The translations under genes were made by a program, and so were the position numbers. Positions 1 through 7,864 of a stretch of 11,121 bases of DNA are shown one piece after another. Every line of letters starts with the position of its first letter. Position 1 is the stretch's first letter. The notes under the pieces are model-generated. The model did not search any database. It was given only the letters and a program-made list of their open reading frames with translations, and was not told the DNA's origin. Location: the NCBI GenBank assembly GCA_027576995.1, contig JANBQC010000779.1, forward strand, positions 1 through 11,121, given 5' to 3'. This stretch comes from Dimargaris cristalligena (taxonomy: Eukaryota; Kickxellomycota; Dimargaritomycetes; Dimargaritales; Dimargaritaceae).

Positions 1-499
1 TCCCCAAGGCAGTTCTCACCCCTCTGACGGGCAGTGCATTAGGCGAAACACGAACCAACAGTGTGGTATTGAACACACACAAACAAATCAATGGCGCCGG
101 AGTTCCCCAAAAGCGCAACGAGGAACCAGTCTGATTTGATCAGCCCCCAGGAACTTTGGCTAACGAGACATATCTCAAATCCATCAATTTTAGATCCTCC
201 GGTAGGTGGTTTGCCAAAGTAGCCCCATGCATTAAAGACCATTTTGCGGCTCTGGGCACGACTGAACTAAGCTCAGTTCAAATAACTCTACGCTGCCATA
301 TCCTTTATATTATCCGTGAAATATCTAACCACCACCATGTACATTGCCGTGTAGATACGGCGTTTTAGTAAACCCCGAATGCGGAGTTGCCTGGTTTGGG
401 AGTTTTTTTTTGGGGGGGGGTGGGGGGAGTATTTGTCACAGTAGACGAATACGTAACAGAGCAAACTAAAACTAAGTAGTTGGGTATATATGAACTTAC
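1..499 (-). other. PUB1 intron 1, 5' part, acceptor not reached
   Basis: Starts with the donor GTAAGT at 499-494. I searched for the expected second half of RRM1 (a strand with an NYGFVEY-type RNP1) on the minus strand down to base 1 and did not find it, so the intron is probably at least 499 nt, longer than any complete intron in the window. It holds a T9-G9-T-G6 run (403-427 on the plus strand) and a 6-bp inverted repeat TGAACT/AGTTCA at 263-280. A 67-codon minus-strand open frame (39-242) shows no recognisable domain. A CTAAT branch-like site lies at 42-38, so the acceptor may fall just beyond the left edge. Confidence 0.6.
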
Positions 500-757
500 A
501 TTACGGTCAGCGATGAGCTTCACGGATTGGACCTTTCCAAGGGTGTTGAAAATGTCACGGAGCATGTCCTCAGTGACACGAGGGTCAAGATTGCCGACGT
601 ACAGGCTGCGACAGCCTTCCTCGGAGCCAGCGGCGACTGCACCAGGACTAGGGTTATGCCCGGCACCGGACGGGTCCCCCTGGGCATGCTGGGGAGGGTA
701 GCTGGGATAGGCCTGACCCTGTGGAGCAGCGGGGTGGTGACCCGGATTAGAGTACAT
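500..757 (-). CDS. PUB1: Pub1/TIA-1 family RNA-binding protein, first exon (partial gene)
   Basis: This is the first coding exon (86 codons, phase 0) of an RRM protein that continues off the left edge. Residues 1-50 are a low-complexity Pro/Gln/Gly/Ala segment. From residue 51 the RNP2 motif SLYVGNLDPRVTEDML starts RRM1, followed by helix 1 and a second strand ending in VKLIADRN. The wording of RNP2 and the following helix matches fungal Pub1 and metazoan TIA-1/TIAL1. Members bind U- and AU-rich RNA through three RRMs, act in mRNA stability, splicing and stress granules, and move between nucleus and cytoplasm. The start is the first ATG in frame (757). The frame stays open upstream but lacks an ATG. 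The exon ends at AAT followed by GTAAGTTC (intron from 499). RNP1 and RRM2/3 lie outside the window. Another TIA-1-like paralogue (for example Nam8-like) is possible. Confidence 0.85.
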
Positions 758-901
758 GGTGAAGGAAGCGGAGATGGGCCAAGACCGCAATTGATGGTAA
801 GAAGCGGGAGTGGATAGAGTAGTGAGATTAGGTAATGAAAAGAGGAGTAAGGGAGGAGAAGTAAGGGTGTGGTGGTGAGGTAAGCTACCCTACAGGTAAG
901 C

Positions 902-926
902 ACTATACTATACTATACTATACTAT
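902..926. repeat. (ACTAT)5 pentanucleotide microsatellite
   Basis: Five perfect head-to-tail copies of ACTAT, directly followed by ATAAT. It lies in the PUB1 upstream region, next to the TATA-like element, so copy-number change would alter promoter spacing. Confidence 0.95.
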
Positions 927-1073
927 ATAATACGGTAAGTGGACAAAAAGGGGTGGGAATGGGAAGAAAAAAGAACCAGGCTTCCTAAGGAGCTCCAACC
1001 TAGAACTAAATAGGTAGGTGGTGCGCTATAGATAAAAAGAGAGGAAAGGAAGAGAGAGAGCAGGCCACACTGG

Positions 1074-1110
1074 GTAGTGGTAGTAGTCGTAGTAATAGTA
1101 ATAATAATAG
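1074..1110. repeat. Imperfect GTA/ATA trinucleotide tract
   Basis: A 37-nt run of imperfect GTA then ATA triplets, interrupted by GTG and GTC units. It is a simple-sequence repeat in the PUB1 upstream region with no coding signal. Confidence 0.8.
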
Positions 1111-1286
1111 AGTCGACCGAAGGTTCCGTACGACCCTTGGGCGGCATATCATTGACTACTCCCGTCTGCCCAGGTGATGCACAGGCCGACGACCATATAA
1201 GAGAACTCTGCACACCGTCCCGTCCGGGAAGCAGCAGGTCGAGTCGCAATGCGCTTCTTTGGGGCTGTTAATGCCGCTCCCCTTGC

Positions 1287-1324
1287 TCCGCTCCTAGGGT
1301 GAGCGGACCCGGCAGGGCGGGTCC
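1287..1324. repeat. Two overlapping, mutually exclusive stem-loops
   Basis: Stem A pairs TCCGCTC (1287-1293) with GAGCGGA (1301-1307) around a 7-nt loop CTAGGGT. Stem B pairs GGACCC (1305-1310) with GGGTCC (1319-1324) around an 8-nt loop. They share GGA (1305-1307), so both cannot form fully at once. Stem A resembles a tRNA-Pro(AGG) anticodon arm, but no D-arm, acceptor stem or TTCRA loop accompanies it, so this is not a tRNA. Confidence 0.6.
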
Positions 1325-1799
1325 ATTATTCATCAAGCAACCTTGCATGAGCAGTGGAGGTTCTCCTCCTATAGGCACCCCCCATGGGTAAAATTGAATT
1401 ATCCGGAGCTCATGTCAACAAGGCCCACCCACCGACTAGCTAGCTAGCCTTACCTCAACCCAAGCTATGATGTCCGTTGGGGGTGGGGTGAGTAGGCAGG
1501 TTATAGAGAGGAGAGTCCTTAACGTGTTTTAGAAACCCGGGCCCCAGACTATCGTAGAGTCCCAGAGCCATGGCCAAGCGGAAGACGACGACGATGACAG
1601 GGGATATGACGGGGGAGGTCTGCTTTTATCGTGGCCAATAGCTTACGGGGAAGATCCAAGCTAGTCCACAGTGTTAATAAAGGAGCGACGCTGACACTCC
1701 TCACCATCGGGGGGTCGTATTAGTGGTCTGCTACAGCCAAAACACTCCACACGGGTGGCAGTGGTGAATCTTACTTCCTTCCTTTCCTTCTCCCCAGTT

Positions 1800-1818
1800 C
1801 CCTCTCATCAAGAGAGGG
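1800..1818. repeat. 7-bp perfect hairpin behind a pyrimidine tract
   Basis: CCCTCTC (1800-1806) pairs with GAGAGGG (1812-1818) around a 5-nt loop ATCAA. It is preceded by about 25 nt of C/T-rich sequence. It may be a protein-binding site or just a short chance inverted repeat. Confidence 0.55.
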
Positions 1819-2337
1819 TCATATTCGGATTTCAGGATTGCCTCGTCCTTTCTTGGATCGCGAAGTAAAATCCCAGTGCCAGTTCCATTTTAGGGCGGAC
1901 GCGGTATGCCTTGTTGACCAGGGAGGAGCATCGGAGCCGGGACGTGGGATAGTCGTAATTTTTTAATTAAAGACAGGGAAGCACACACTCTGTTCACTGT
2001 AATTCTTTCGGTGGGCCGCCTAGTAGCAACGTCCTGTCTTTCTGTGGTTTTATTGGAACCTCGCGTTCTTTTCCACACCCCCACCTTGATGTTGAGTAGT
2101 CGGGGCCCTACCTTGGTAGCAGCTCTTCACTGGCCGCCCCAGCAAACTAAAGTATCTCGCCTACCTGAACGGTATACGTGTGGTGGTCTATCTAGTCAGT
2201 AGCACGCGTGGTCTCTTGCTAAATGCCACCACAAAAGCCACCCGAAAAAAAGCAACTGGAACAGGTAGAGGGGATGGTGCTATTGCACTGTGTGCTGGAT
2301 TTGCCTCCACCGGTGGCTTCCCTTGGACCCATTCTGT

Positions 2338-2346
2338 CCCCCCCCC
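2338..2346. repeat. C9 homopolymer
   Basis: Nine consecutive C in the intergenic region, one of five G/C homopolymers of nine or more in this window. A run of this kind favours a noncoding reading of the surrounding open frames. Confidence 0.95.
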
Positions 2347-2472
2347 AGTCCACAGCCCCCTCACCCGCCAGAGTGACTTGGATCATGAAACACCCCACCA
2401 CTTCTTTGTCAATCGAGGAACCGCCATACACCTGAGTGCCCTCGGGCCGAACTTCACTTGATGTTGGGGGGA

Positions 2473-2502
2473 ATGCCCATTGGCGGCGGAGAGTATGGGC
2501 AT
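2473..2502. promoter_or_regulatory. 8-bp inverted repeat with reverse CCAAT, possible operator
   Basis: ATGCCCAT (2473-2480) and its reverse complement ATGGGCAT (2495-2502) flank a 14-nt spacer. The left arm runs into ATTGG (2479-2483), a CCAAT box on the minus strand. It sits about 80 nt upstream of the CCAAT/TATA element at 2580, a position suiting a transcription-factor site. Binding is inferred, not shown. Confidence 0.35.
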
Positions 2503-2579
2503 GTAGCGGACGAGCGGGGCCAGCCGTCAGTTGTCCAAGAACGAGGGCCTTCCGGATTTATTCGGTGCCTGGGAAATGG

Positions 2580-2593
2580 CCAATATATATAAG
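2580..2593 (+). promoter_or_regulatory. Fused CCAAT box and TATA box
   Basis: CCAAT (2580-2584) shares its last T with TATATATAAG (2584-2593), a near-ideal TATA sequence. It lies 524 nt upstream of the SNF4 ATG, far for a leader, so it may drive a long SNF4 transcript, a leader with an intron, or a separate short transcript. Confidence 0.45.
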
Positions 2594-3116
2594 ATAACCC
2601 ACTGGCATTTTGATTCAAGAAGGTGATACATGGGGTAGACATTCAACAATGATACCACATCCACTGCGATAGCCTGGCTGGGCGAAATAGCGCATTTGGC
2701 CCCTTTAACAAAATCCGCATAGTAATAGCCCTAATAGGGGGCTGGATGAAGAAATTGGCTGGGTCCCGTGGTCTTCATTGTCACTTTAGAAATTCACACA
2801 TCTCTGCACCCTTACCCGCCTCCTCCATCAGGCAAGCAACCCAGCTCTCCCATTCCTTCCCAGCTTGTATCATTTTTTATTTCAAATACCGACTTTCCCA
2901 TTGGACCCCTCTACCGACATTCTCTATTTATTCGTTCTATTCGCAATCCACGCCGAGTGTCTTCGAGCCCCGCTGATACTTTATAGGGCCCCCATTTCAC
3001 ATTTCATCCAACCCCCCCGCCGAGCCTGCCCGACTATTAACTTATATACTCCCCCATTCCGTCGGTCCAAACGACCTACCTCAACCCCGGCCCCAACAAT
3101 ACCCAATACCCCTCCC
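2594..3116 (+). promoter_or_regulatory. SNF4 upstream region and pyrimidine-rich leader
   Basis: From about 2800 to the SNF4 ATG the plus strand is rich in C and T, as in fungal leaders. TATA-like sequences occur at 2979-2984 (TTTATA) and 3043-3048 (TATATA), closer to the gene than the stronger element at 2584. ATGs at 2746 and 2768 open short frames (76 and 72 codons) that would act as upstream ORFs if transcription starts near 2600. The frame of SNF4 itself is open back to about 2865 but contains no ATG before 3117. Confidence 0.45.
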
Positions 3117-5317
3117 ATGGCTGATACTGAAGGAACCCCAGGTGACCTGTCGATCCTGCGCCAAACGGTCACCCAGCTACTTCAGCAACATGCGGCGTAC
3201 GACATGCTCCCTGTGAGTTTCCGGCTAGTGGTCTTTGACACCACTCTGCAAATCCCCAGTGGACTTTCCCTGTTGCTTCAGAACGGTAAGAAGCTACATT
3301 GCTAATGGGTTTATGAACCCATCGGTCCCGCCCGACACTGCCGAGCGAAGGGCATCGCTGCACGGCGCGAGTCACTGAGCCCATATGGTGGTGGTTAGTC
3401 TCACCCGGAATATTTATGAACTATACCCACCCCATGTTAACCAATTATTACCGCGCTGCTAACAATACCCCCACGATCACTATCATTCACCACCCGCTAG
3501 GAATCGACTGCGCACCGATATGGGACTCTGAAAACAATGCCTACGCTGGTATGCTGACGGTGACCGACATCCTGGCCCTAATTCGCCATTACTACGCGCA
3601 GCACTCCTATTCCGAGGCCATGGCCGAAATTAGTAAAATTGAGCTCAGCTCGTTTAAAGGTACCCTGTATATGTCTTAATTAACAACCTATACCACATAA
3701 TATACTATGTCTTTATTGGAAACGCACTACTAAGCCGCCCTCGTAAACGATTTTAGTAGAATGGGCACGAGAGGCATCTCGGAATTTATCTGCTATCCTA
3801 ACTCGACATTGATATATATTGCTTAAATACTCGTCATCACCATTCTAAATCTCCGACCATGTCGCTTAGAACTCTATCATGGCATCACAAGCCGGTACCC
3901 AAACACCCTTTCGATACACCCCATGAACAGCCTTTATGACGCCGCCCGGATTCTAATCGAAGCCGACTACCATAGCCTGGCCCTAGTGGATGCCGATACC
4001 TACAGTTCCCAGGACTGCGTCGTCTCGGTTTTATCCTTGTACAGTATTCTGCGTTTTGTATCCATGAATGTAAGTGAAGGATTGTCGGGCTAAATCCTCC
4101 GGGCTAGTTTTCTTAAGGACCCGGAAAGCACCTACTACATTCACATTAATCCAGCATGATAAATATATGCGACTATGTCTAACCAGTTATTGGCTATGCT
4201 TTATATTACCCCAATTCGTGATTTTGGTACTCACCGGTTTACCGCCTCGGTCTTTTATGAATGGGTGGTTCGGCTATGCGTTACAATGTCAATCAGCTTA
4301 AGGACAAGAAATCACTCCGGGAACCCCTGCTTACCCACCGCATCGGGACCTACGAGGGCATTTCCACCGCTACTATGGATACCCGGGTGATTGAAATCAT
4401 CCATGTGTTGGTTGAGAAGAATATTTCCGTGGTACCCATTCTGGACGAACAAGGTAAGTAGGGGCTTAGGTCTACTCGCATTTGGGGGGACCAAGGGGCG
4501 ATGGTATTTACGTCAAGGCCTGGGTGCTATTGTATTTCTATTCGGTCAAATGTACCCCAGGACTGACCTAATGAATAGGATAGTCGTACCAGATTCTCTC
4601 TAACCCATTATCCTCCTCAATATCTGCCTTTTTATTTGGTGCACTATGGTATAGGCAAAGTCATTAATGTATTCGAGGACTCTGATATTATGGTAAGTGT
4701 TCATTAGAACGGCTGTTTTGAGGCGTGTTTGAGAGAGACTCGGTTCTAAATGGAAGACGCTAAGCGTATCACTCCATGCCCGAGCCAGCACTGCTTGCCA
4801 TAATTGCTATCGTGCCTTTCTTATCCTTCTATTTATCTATTTAAATGCTGGTTAAGAGGGTTTACTAACCAGTTCCAATGCGTGTTTTACATCTGTTTCC
4901 TACCATTCCACAGATCATGGCCCGGGAGGAGGCCCTCGGGGAACTGGATATGCCGGTCCATGAAGCCATTCAACGCCGACCTGATGTAAGCCCTACTGTT
5001 TCCTATTAACCTGCCCTACGAACTGGGGGGGGGGTGTCACTCGTTTACCAATGGTGTATATATATATATATATATATTGCTTCTCCAATCGTTTATGTGC
5101 TTGGAATGGTTTAGCTAACTGGTATATTTTATCTGGACTCTGTTAAACATTTAAGGATTTTGCCGGTGTGCACACCTGTCGGTTGTCCGATACGCTACTT
5201 TCGGTCATGGATATTTTGCGCAAGGCCCAGTTGCACCGGTTGATCGTTGTGGACGAAGATGATCATTTGGTGGGCATTATATCCCTTAGTGATATATTAA
5301 AGGCCATTGTGGCCTAA
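3117..5317 (+). CDS. SNF4: AMPK/Snf1 complex gamma subunit (four CBS domains), complete
   Basis: Exons: 3117-3285, 3501-3659, 3870-4069, 4297-4453, 4655-4692, 4914-4985, 5156-5317; 318 aa, close to yeast Snf4 (322). The gamma subunit binds AMP/ADP/ATP and regulates the Snf1/AMPK kinase in low energy. Approximate CBS domains: 1 at residues 28-88 (LVVFDTTLQI, then APIWDS, GMLTVTDIL); 2 at 117-176 (SIHPMNSLYDAA); 3 at 190-246 (VVPILDEQGKVINVFEDSDI); 4 at 266-317 (FAGVHTC, LHRLIVVDE, GIISLSDIL). Counterparts of mammalian gamma-1 D90, H151, D245, H298, R299, S314, S316 and D317 are present (D79, H144, D239, H292, R293, S308, S310, D311). R70, R152 and R171 are replaced by D59, S145 and S168. The start ATG has a strong context (TCCCATGG) and is the first in frame. 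All joins keep frame. Intron 6 uses an AAG acceptor. Identification is very secure; exact splice sites are inferred. Confidence 0.96.
3305..3366 (+). repeat. Tandem stem-loops at the start of SNF4 intron 1
   Basis: Hairpin 1 pairs ATGGGTT (3305-3311) with AACCCAT (3316-3322) around a TATG tetraloop. Hairpin 2 pairs GCCG-AGCGA (3340-3348) with TCGCT-gca-CGGC (3355-3366) around a 6-nt loop, with a 3-nt bulge. Both start within about 55 nt of the donor at 3286. I saw no C/D or H/ACA box arrangement marking a snoRNA. Confidence 0.6.
5025..5077 (+). repeat. G10 run and (TA)n microsatellite in SNF4 intron 6
   Basis: Ten G at 5025-5034 and an uninterrupted alternating TA tract at 5057-5077, between the donor at 4986 and the CTAAC branch-like site at 5115-5119. 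Both are likely length-variable; no function is implied. Confidence 0.9.
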
Positions 5318-5666
5318 TATTTCATTTTCCATTTTCATAATCACATACATACACATCACCAGTTTGAACGAATTAATGTTAGCTGGCGTGTTGATTTCAT
5401 ATTTTTCACACTCCCCTTTTTGCTATATACAATTAATGTGATAAACTTAAATCGATATTTTCGGACCAAAATAATAATCGGCCACCTTCTTAACTGGTGC
5501 AGCTATGGGATTTTACCTATGGAATGTAGAGGGAGGATGGGCCTTCGCATGGGTTAAAAGGACAACTAGGCGGCCTGCTCTATACTCCAGGGGTTTTAAG
5601 TCTTTCTTGCATTTTATCAATTTGGGCCAGGGTTGAGTTTTTGTAATACTAGAGGCAGCGGCGCAT

Positions 5667-5672
5667 CACGTG
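5667..5672. promoter_or_regulatory. CACGTG E-box in the VTI1 upstream region
   Basis: Palindromic CACGTG inside ATCACGTGTGAT, about 400 nt upstream of the VTI1 ATG. CACGTG is the core site of bHLH factors such as yeast Cbf1/Pho4 and metazoan TFEB/USF. Use here is inference. Confidence 0.35.
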
Positions 5673-6054
5673 TGATATACCATCAGGGTGCAGCCGCCAG
5701 TGCTTTTAATGGCTTCAATTCACTAAACAGGAAGGCCAAATGTTACCCAAATGCTGCTTCAAGGGCCAGCAGTGTCGTGGCGTAAGCAGGCTGTGGTATA
5801 GTGCCCAACAATCCTTGGCGTGTCTCTTCTCCTCTCCTTTCTACCTATCCTTCGTTAACTTGAATGTTGAGCGGACTTACCTATTTCACCAATATTTTTA
5901 TTTGAACCCCTCCCTCATCAGTTGAATTCCTCCTATACTCCCCTAACTTTCTACCTGCGCTTGTCCCCAACTGCCCCAACAATACTGCTGCCCAGTCCAT
6001 AAATTCATTCCCACCCCACCGCTTTCCTACGCCTTTCTCTCATTATCACCTGTT

Positions 6055-6063
6055 CCCCCCCCC
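6055..6063 (+). repeat. C9 homopolymer in the VTI1 leader
   Basis: Nine consecutive C immediately before the translation start region of VTI1 (ATG at 6075). It would lie in the mRNA leader if transcription starts upstream. Confidence 0.95.
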
Positions 6064-6074
6064 ACCTCGTCACC

Positions 6075-7864
6075 ATGGCCGCCAACAACGCCGGTTCCGA
6101 CCTATTCGAGAGCTACGAACAGGACTACATTACCCTGGCCCAGGACATCAGCAAATCCATTCACTCGCTTATCCCCTCAGCGACAGGAGGTTCGTTCTAT
6201 CCCAGACAATTTGTATAACGGGTTGAGATGCCGTAGAAGGAGAGGGCCTGCCCAACCTGAAATGGTGCTACCCGACCTTCCCCTCAGTATCCACGTTCTC
6301 TCCCCTGACTTCATCTCACTAATGGTCGGCTTGAATTTGCGGGTTACGCCTATTTGGGGATGCTTTTATTTTCATAACACCTCCTATGTTTTATAGACGG
6401 CAAAAAGCAACAAATAAAGACTGCTCAGCGCCAAATTGAGGAGGCCGACGAAATTGTAAGTGACGCTGCCCCCCTGTCTGTTCTCTCAGCCTCGACGCTC
6501 CTTTTCATGGGCACACTACAGGGCCTCTTGTACGGATGTTTCTTAGTATCACTCCGCCTATGCGGGTCTCCGGAAGAGGACACGTTGAATAGGCCCCCCC
6601 CCGATGCCGGAATTCATTTATTCTCATTTCAACCGTAGCACCACGGTCGCGACCCCGTCTCCCTCTGTTGGGCCAAAACTAATATACTATTCCCCCCATG
6701 TTTATCTCCCCATCTATACCCCCCGTTCCCAATTCACCCCCAGCTGGGCCAAATGGAAATCGAAGTGTTTAATACCCCCTTCTCCATCCGTAGTCGCCTA
6801 CAGGCCCGCCTCCGAAGCTACCGTACCGACCTCGACCAATTTCGCCGGGACCTGAAAAAAGCCGCCGCCGGCCATAACCAAGAGCGCCAGGAATTATTCG
6901 GCGACCGGACCGGTGGGAGTAGCGCGTTTTCACCCTCGGACCTCGATGGCGCCGCCATGGACCAGCGCACCCGTCTTCTGGCCGGAACTGAGCGCCTCAA
7001 TGATAGTAGCCGGCGGCTGCAGGATAGCCATGTTCTGGCCCTCGAAACCGAGACGGTCGGGGCCGGAATTTTGGCCGATTTGCGTACCCAGCGCGAGCAA
7101 ATTATGCACACTCGGGATACAGTAAGTAGTGCCTAGCTGGGCCATTATATATATATATATATATATTGTAACCCTAATTCGCTTGAAAGAGAAGAGAGGA
7201 GAAGGATTCTGCTTACCGAAGATATCCGGAAAAACTTCTCCTTCACCCGTATCTCATCCTTAGTTTTGGATGGTGTGTGGCAGGTGGTTTTTACAGAATG
7301 ATATGGCTTTTGCCAGTCTCCCCCTCATCAGTTCCAGCGTGTTGGTATCGTGCTATACCTGTGGATCTAGACAGTCTACTAATTCTTAATCGTTCGACTT
7401 TTCCCTCCTTCATAACCTGTTCCTTTAGTTAATGGAAGCCGACTCGCACATCGACAAGGCCCAGCGCACTATCAAGGCCATGGCTCGGAGGTAAGTCTCT
7501 TGAAGAATTGAGATAGAGTGACCAATTGCTGATATGGTGGTTATTATCTCATCCTTACAATAACCTATATTCACCCACATAGTTATAACACCCCTCAATC
7601 TTTAATCCACTAGCGCGTTTCTTCTAACAATATTCACCTTACTGTTAATTTGACTATTTGACTATACCCTATGTTGGCTGTTTTGCCAATCTCGGCTACC
7701 CACGCACTCCTACTCTTTTATACGAACAACACCATCTTATGGATGGTTTGCCTGGTGATCCAACCTCTAGAATGGCTATTAACCGCATGATTACGGCCGC
7801 CGTGATTATTTGTCTGGTTGGCCTAATCCTCGTGGTGCTTTACCTTGAACTGCCCCGCAAATAA
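6075..7864 (+). CDS. VTI1: Qb-SNARE Vti1, complete
   Basis: Exons: 6075-6189, 6397-6455, 6744-7121, 7429-7490, 7771-7864; 235 aa against 217 in yeast. Vti1 is the Qb SNARE for fusion at the Golgi, endosomes and vacuole, pairing with different syntaxins. Residues 1-100 form the N-terminal helical domain (FESYEQDYITLAQDI; QRQIEEADEILGQMEIEV). The SNARE motif spans about 143-204, with zero-layer Q174 in ADLRTQREQI, followed by HIDKAQRTIKAMARR. A C-terminal tail anchor covers about 211-230 (MITAAVIICLVGLILVVLY) and ends a few residues later at PRK. The start ATG has a CACCATGG context and is the first ATG of the exon. Every join keeps frame; the short exons 2 and 4 were placed by family alignment. 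Intron 1 has an atypical GTTCGT donor. The extra length compared with yeast is mainly residues 1-10 and a Gly/Ser-rich linker at about 113-125. Confidence 0.96.
6594..6602 (+). repeat. C9 homopolymer in VTI1 intron 2
   Basis: Nine consecutive C within the 288-nt intron 2, about 80 nt upstream of the CTAAT branch-like site at 6679-6683. Confidence 0.95.
7146..7166 (+). repeat. (TA)n microsatellite in VTI1 intron 3
   Basis: Uninterrupted alternating TA tract of 21 nt, starting 24 nt after the donor at 7122. Same repeat class and length as the tract in SNF4 intron 6. Confidence 0.95.

Larger units (their letters stand above)
758..1250 (-). promoter_or_regulatory. PUB1 upstream region and pyrimidine-rich leader
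   Basis: Read on the minus strand, about 130 nt before the ATG are strongly C/T-rich, the usual look of a fungal 5' leader. An ATTATATAG element (931-923) lies about 170 nt upstream of the ATG and could serve as a TATA box; it abuts the (ACTAT)5 repeat. Farther up are a purine-rich plus-strand tract (1035-1060) and an imperfect GTA/ATA triplet tract. A 108-codon open frame on the minus strand here is low-complexity and I do not consider it a gene. Transcription start is not determinable. Confidence 0.45.
1251..2579. other. Intergenic stretch with no supportable gene
   Basis: No open frame here shows a recognisable domain, and I found no tRNA, 5S or snRNA hallmark. The best open frames are two overlapping plus-strand ones at 2180-2461 (93 codons) and 2223-2435 (70 codons, starting MPPQKPPEKKQLEQ and Pro-rich). 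Both lack recognisable motifs and both run through a C9 homopolymer (2338-2346), so they could be one exon of an unknown gene or chance. Structure visible: overlapping inverted repeats at 1287-1324, a CTAG-type repeat at 1436-1448, a 7-bp hairpin at 1800-1818, a perfect 10-bp palindrome CCACCGGTGG at 2307-2316, and an 8-bp inverted repeat at 2473-2502. Confidence 0.5.
5318..6074 (+). promoter_or_regulatory. SNF4 3' region and VTI1 upstream region
   Basis: The first part is AT-rich, fitting a SNF4 3' UTR, with no single clear AATAAA. From about 5825 to the VTI1 ATG the plus strand becomes C/T-rich, as expected for a leader, and ends in a C9 run at 6055-6063, twelve nt before the ATG. A CACGTG E-box lies at 5667-5672. 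A 61-codon open frame at 5740-5925 has no motif and I do not call it. A GTAAGC at 5781 could be a donor of a 5'-UTR intron, but there is no way to confirm this from sequence alone. Confidence 0.45.

Noticed and set aside
39..242. Minus-strand open frame as PUB1 exon 2
   Set aside because: It lacks the expected RNP1 (GFVEY-type) sequence of RRM1 and has no convincing acceptor in the right phase.
520..903. 127-codon minus-strand frame overlapping PUB1 exon 1
   Set aside because: It is another-frame shadow of the RRM exon and the C/T-rich leader.
923..1249. 108-codon minus-strand open frame
   Set aside because: It reads through simple repeats (poly-Thr/Ile from the triplet tract) and has no domain; it is most likely upstream DNA of PUB1.
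1281..1330. tRNA-Pro(AGG)
   Set aside because: Only an anticodon-arm-like hairpin is present; there is no D-arm, T-loop TTCRA or acceptor stem.
2865..3116. N-terminal extension of SNF4
   Set aside because: The frame is open but has no ATG before 3117, and other gamma subunits of this size start near this point.
6818..7145. Antisense open frames across VTI1 exon 3
   Set aside because: They are shadows of the VTI1 coding frame, which is confirmed by the SNARE motif.
5912..7333. 12-mer CCCTCATCAGTT repeated at 5912 and 7322
   Set aside because: Matches of this length are expected by chance in an 11-kb window, and both lie in C/T-rich DNA.
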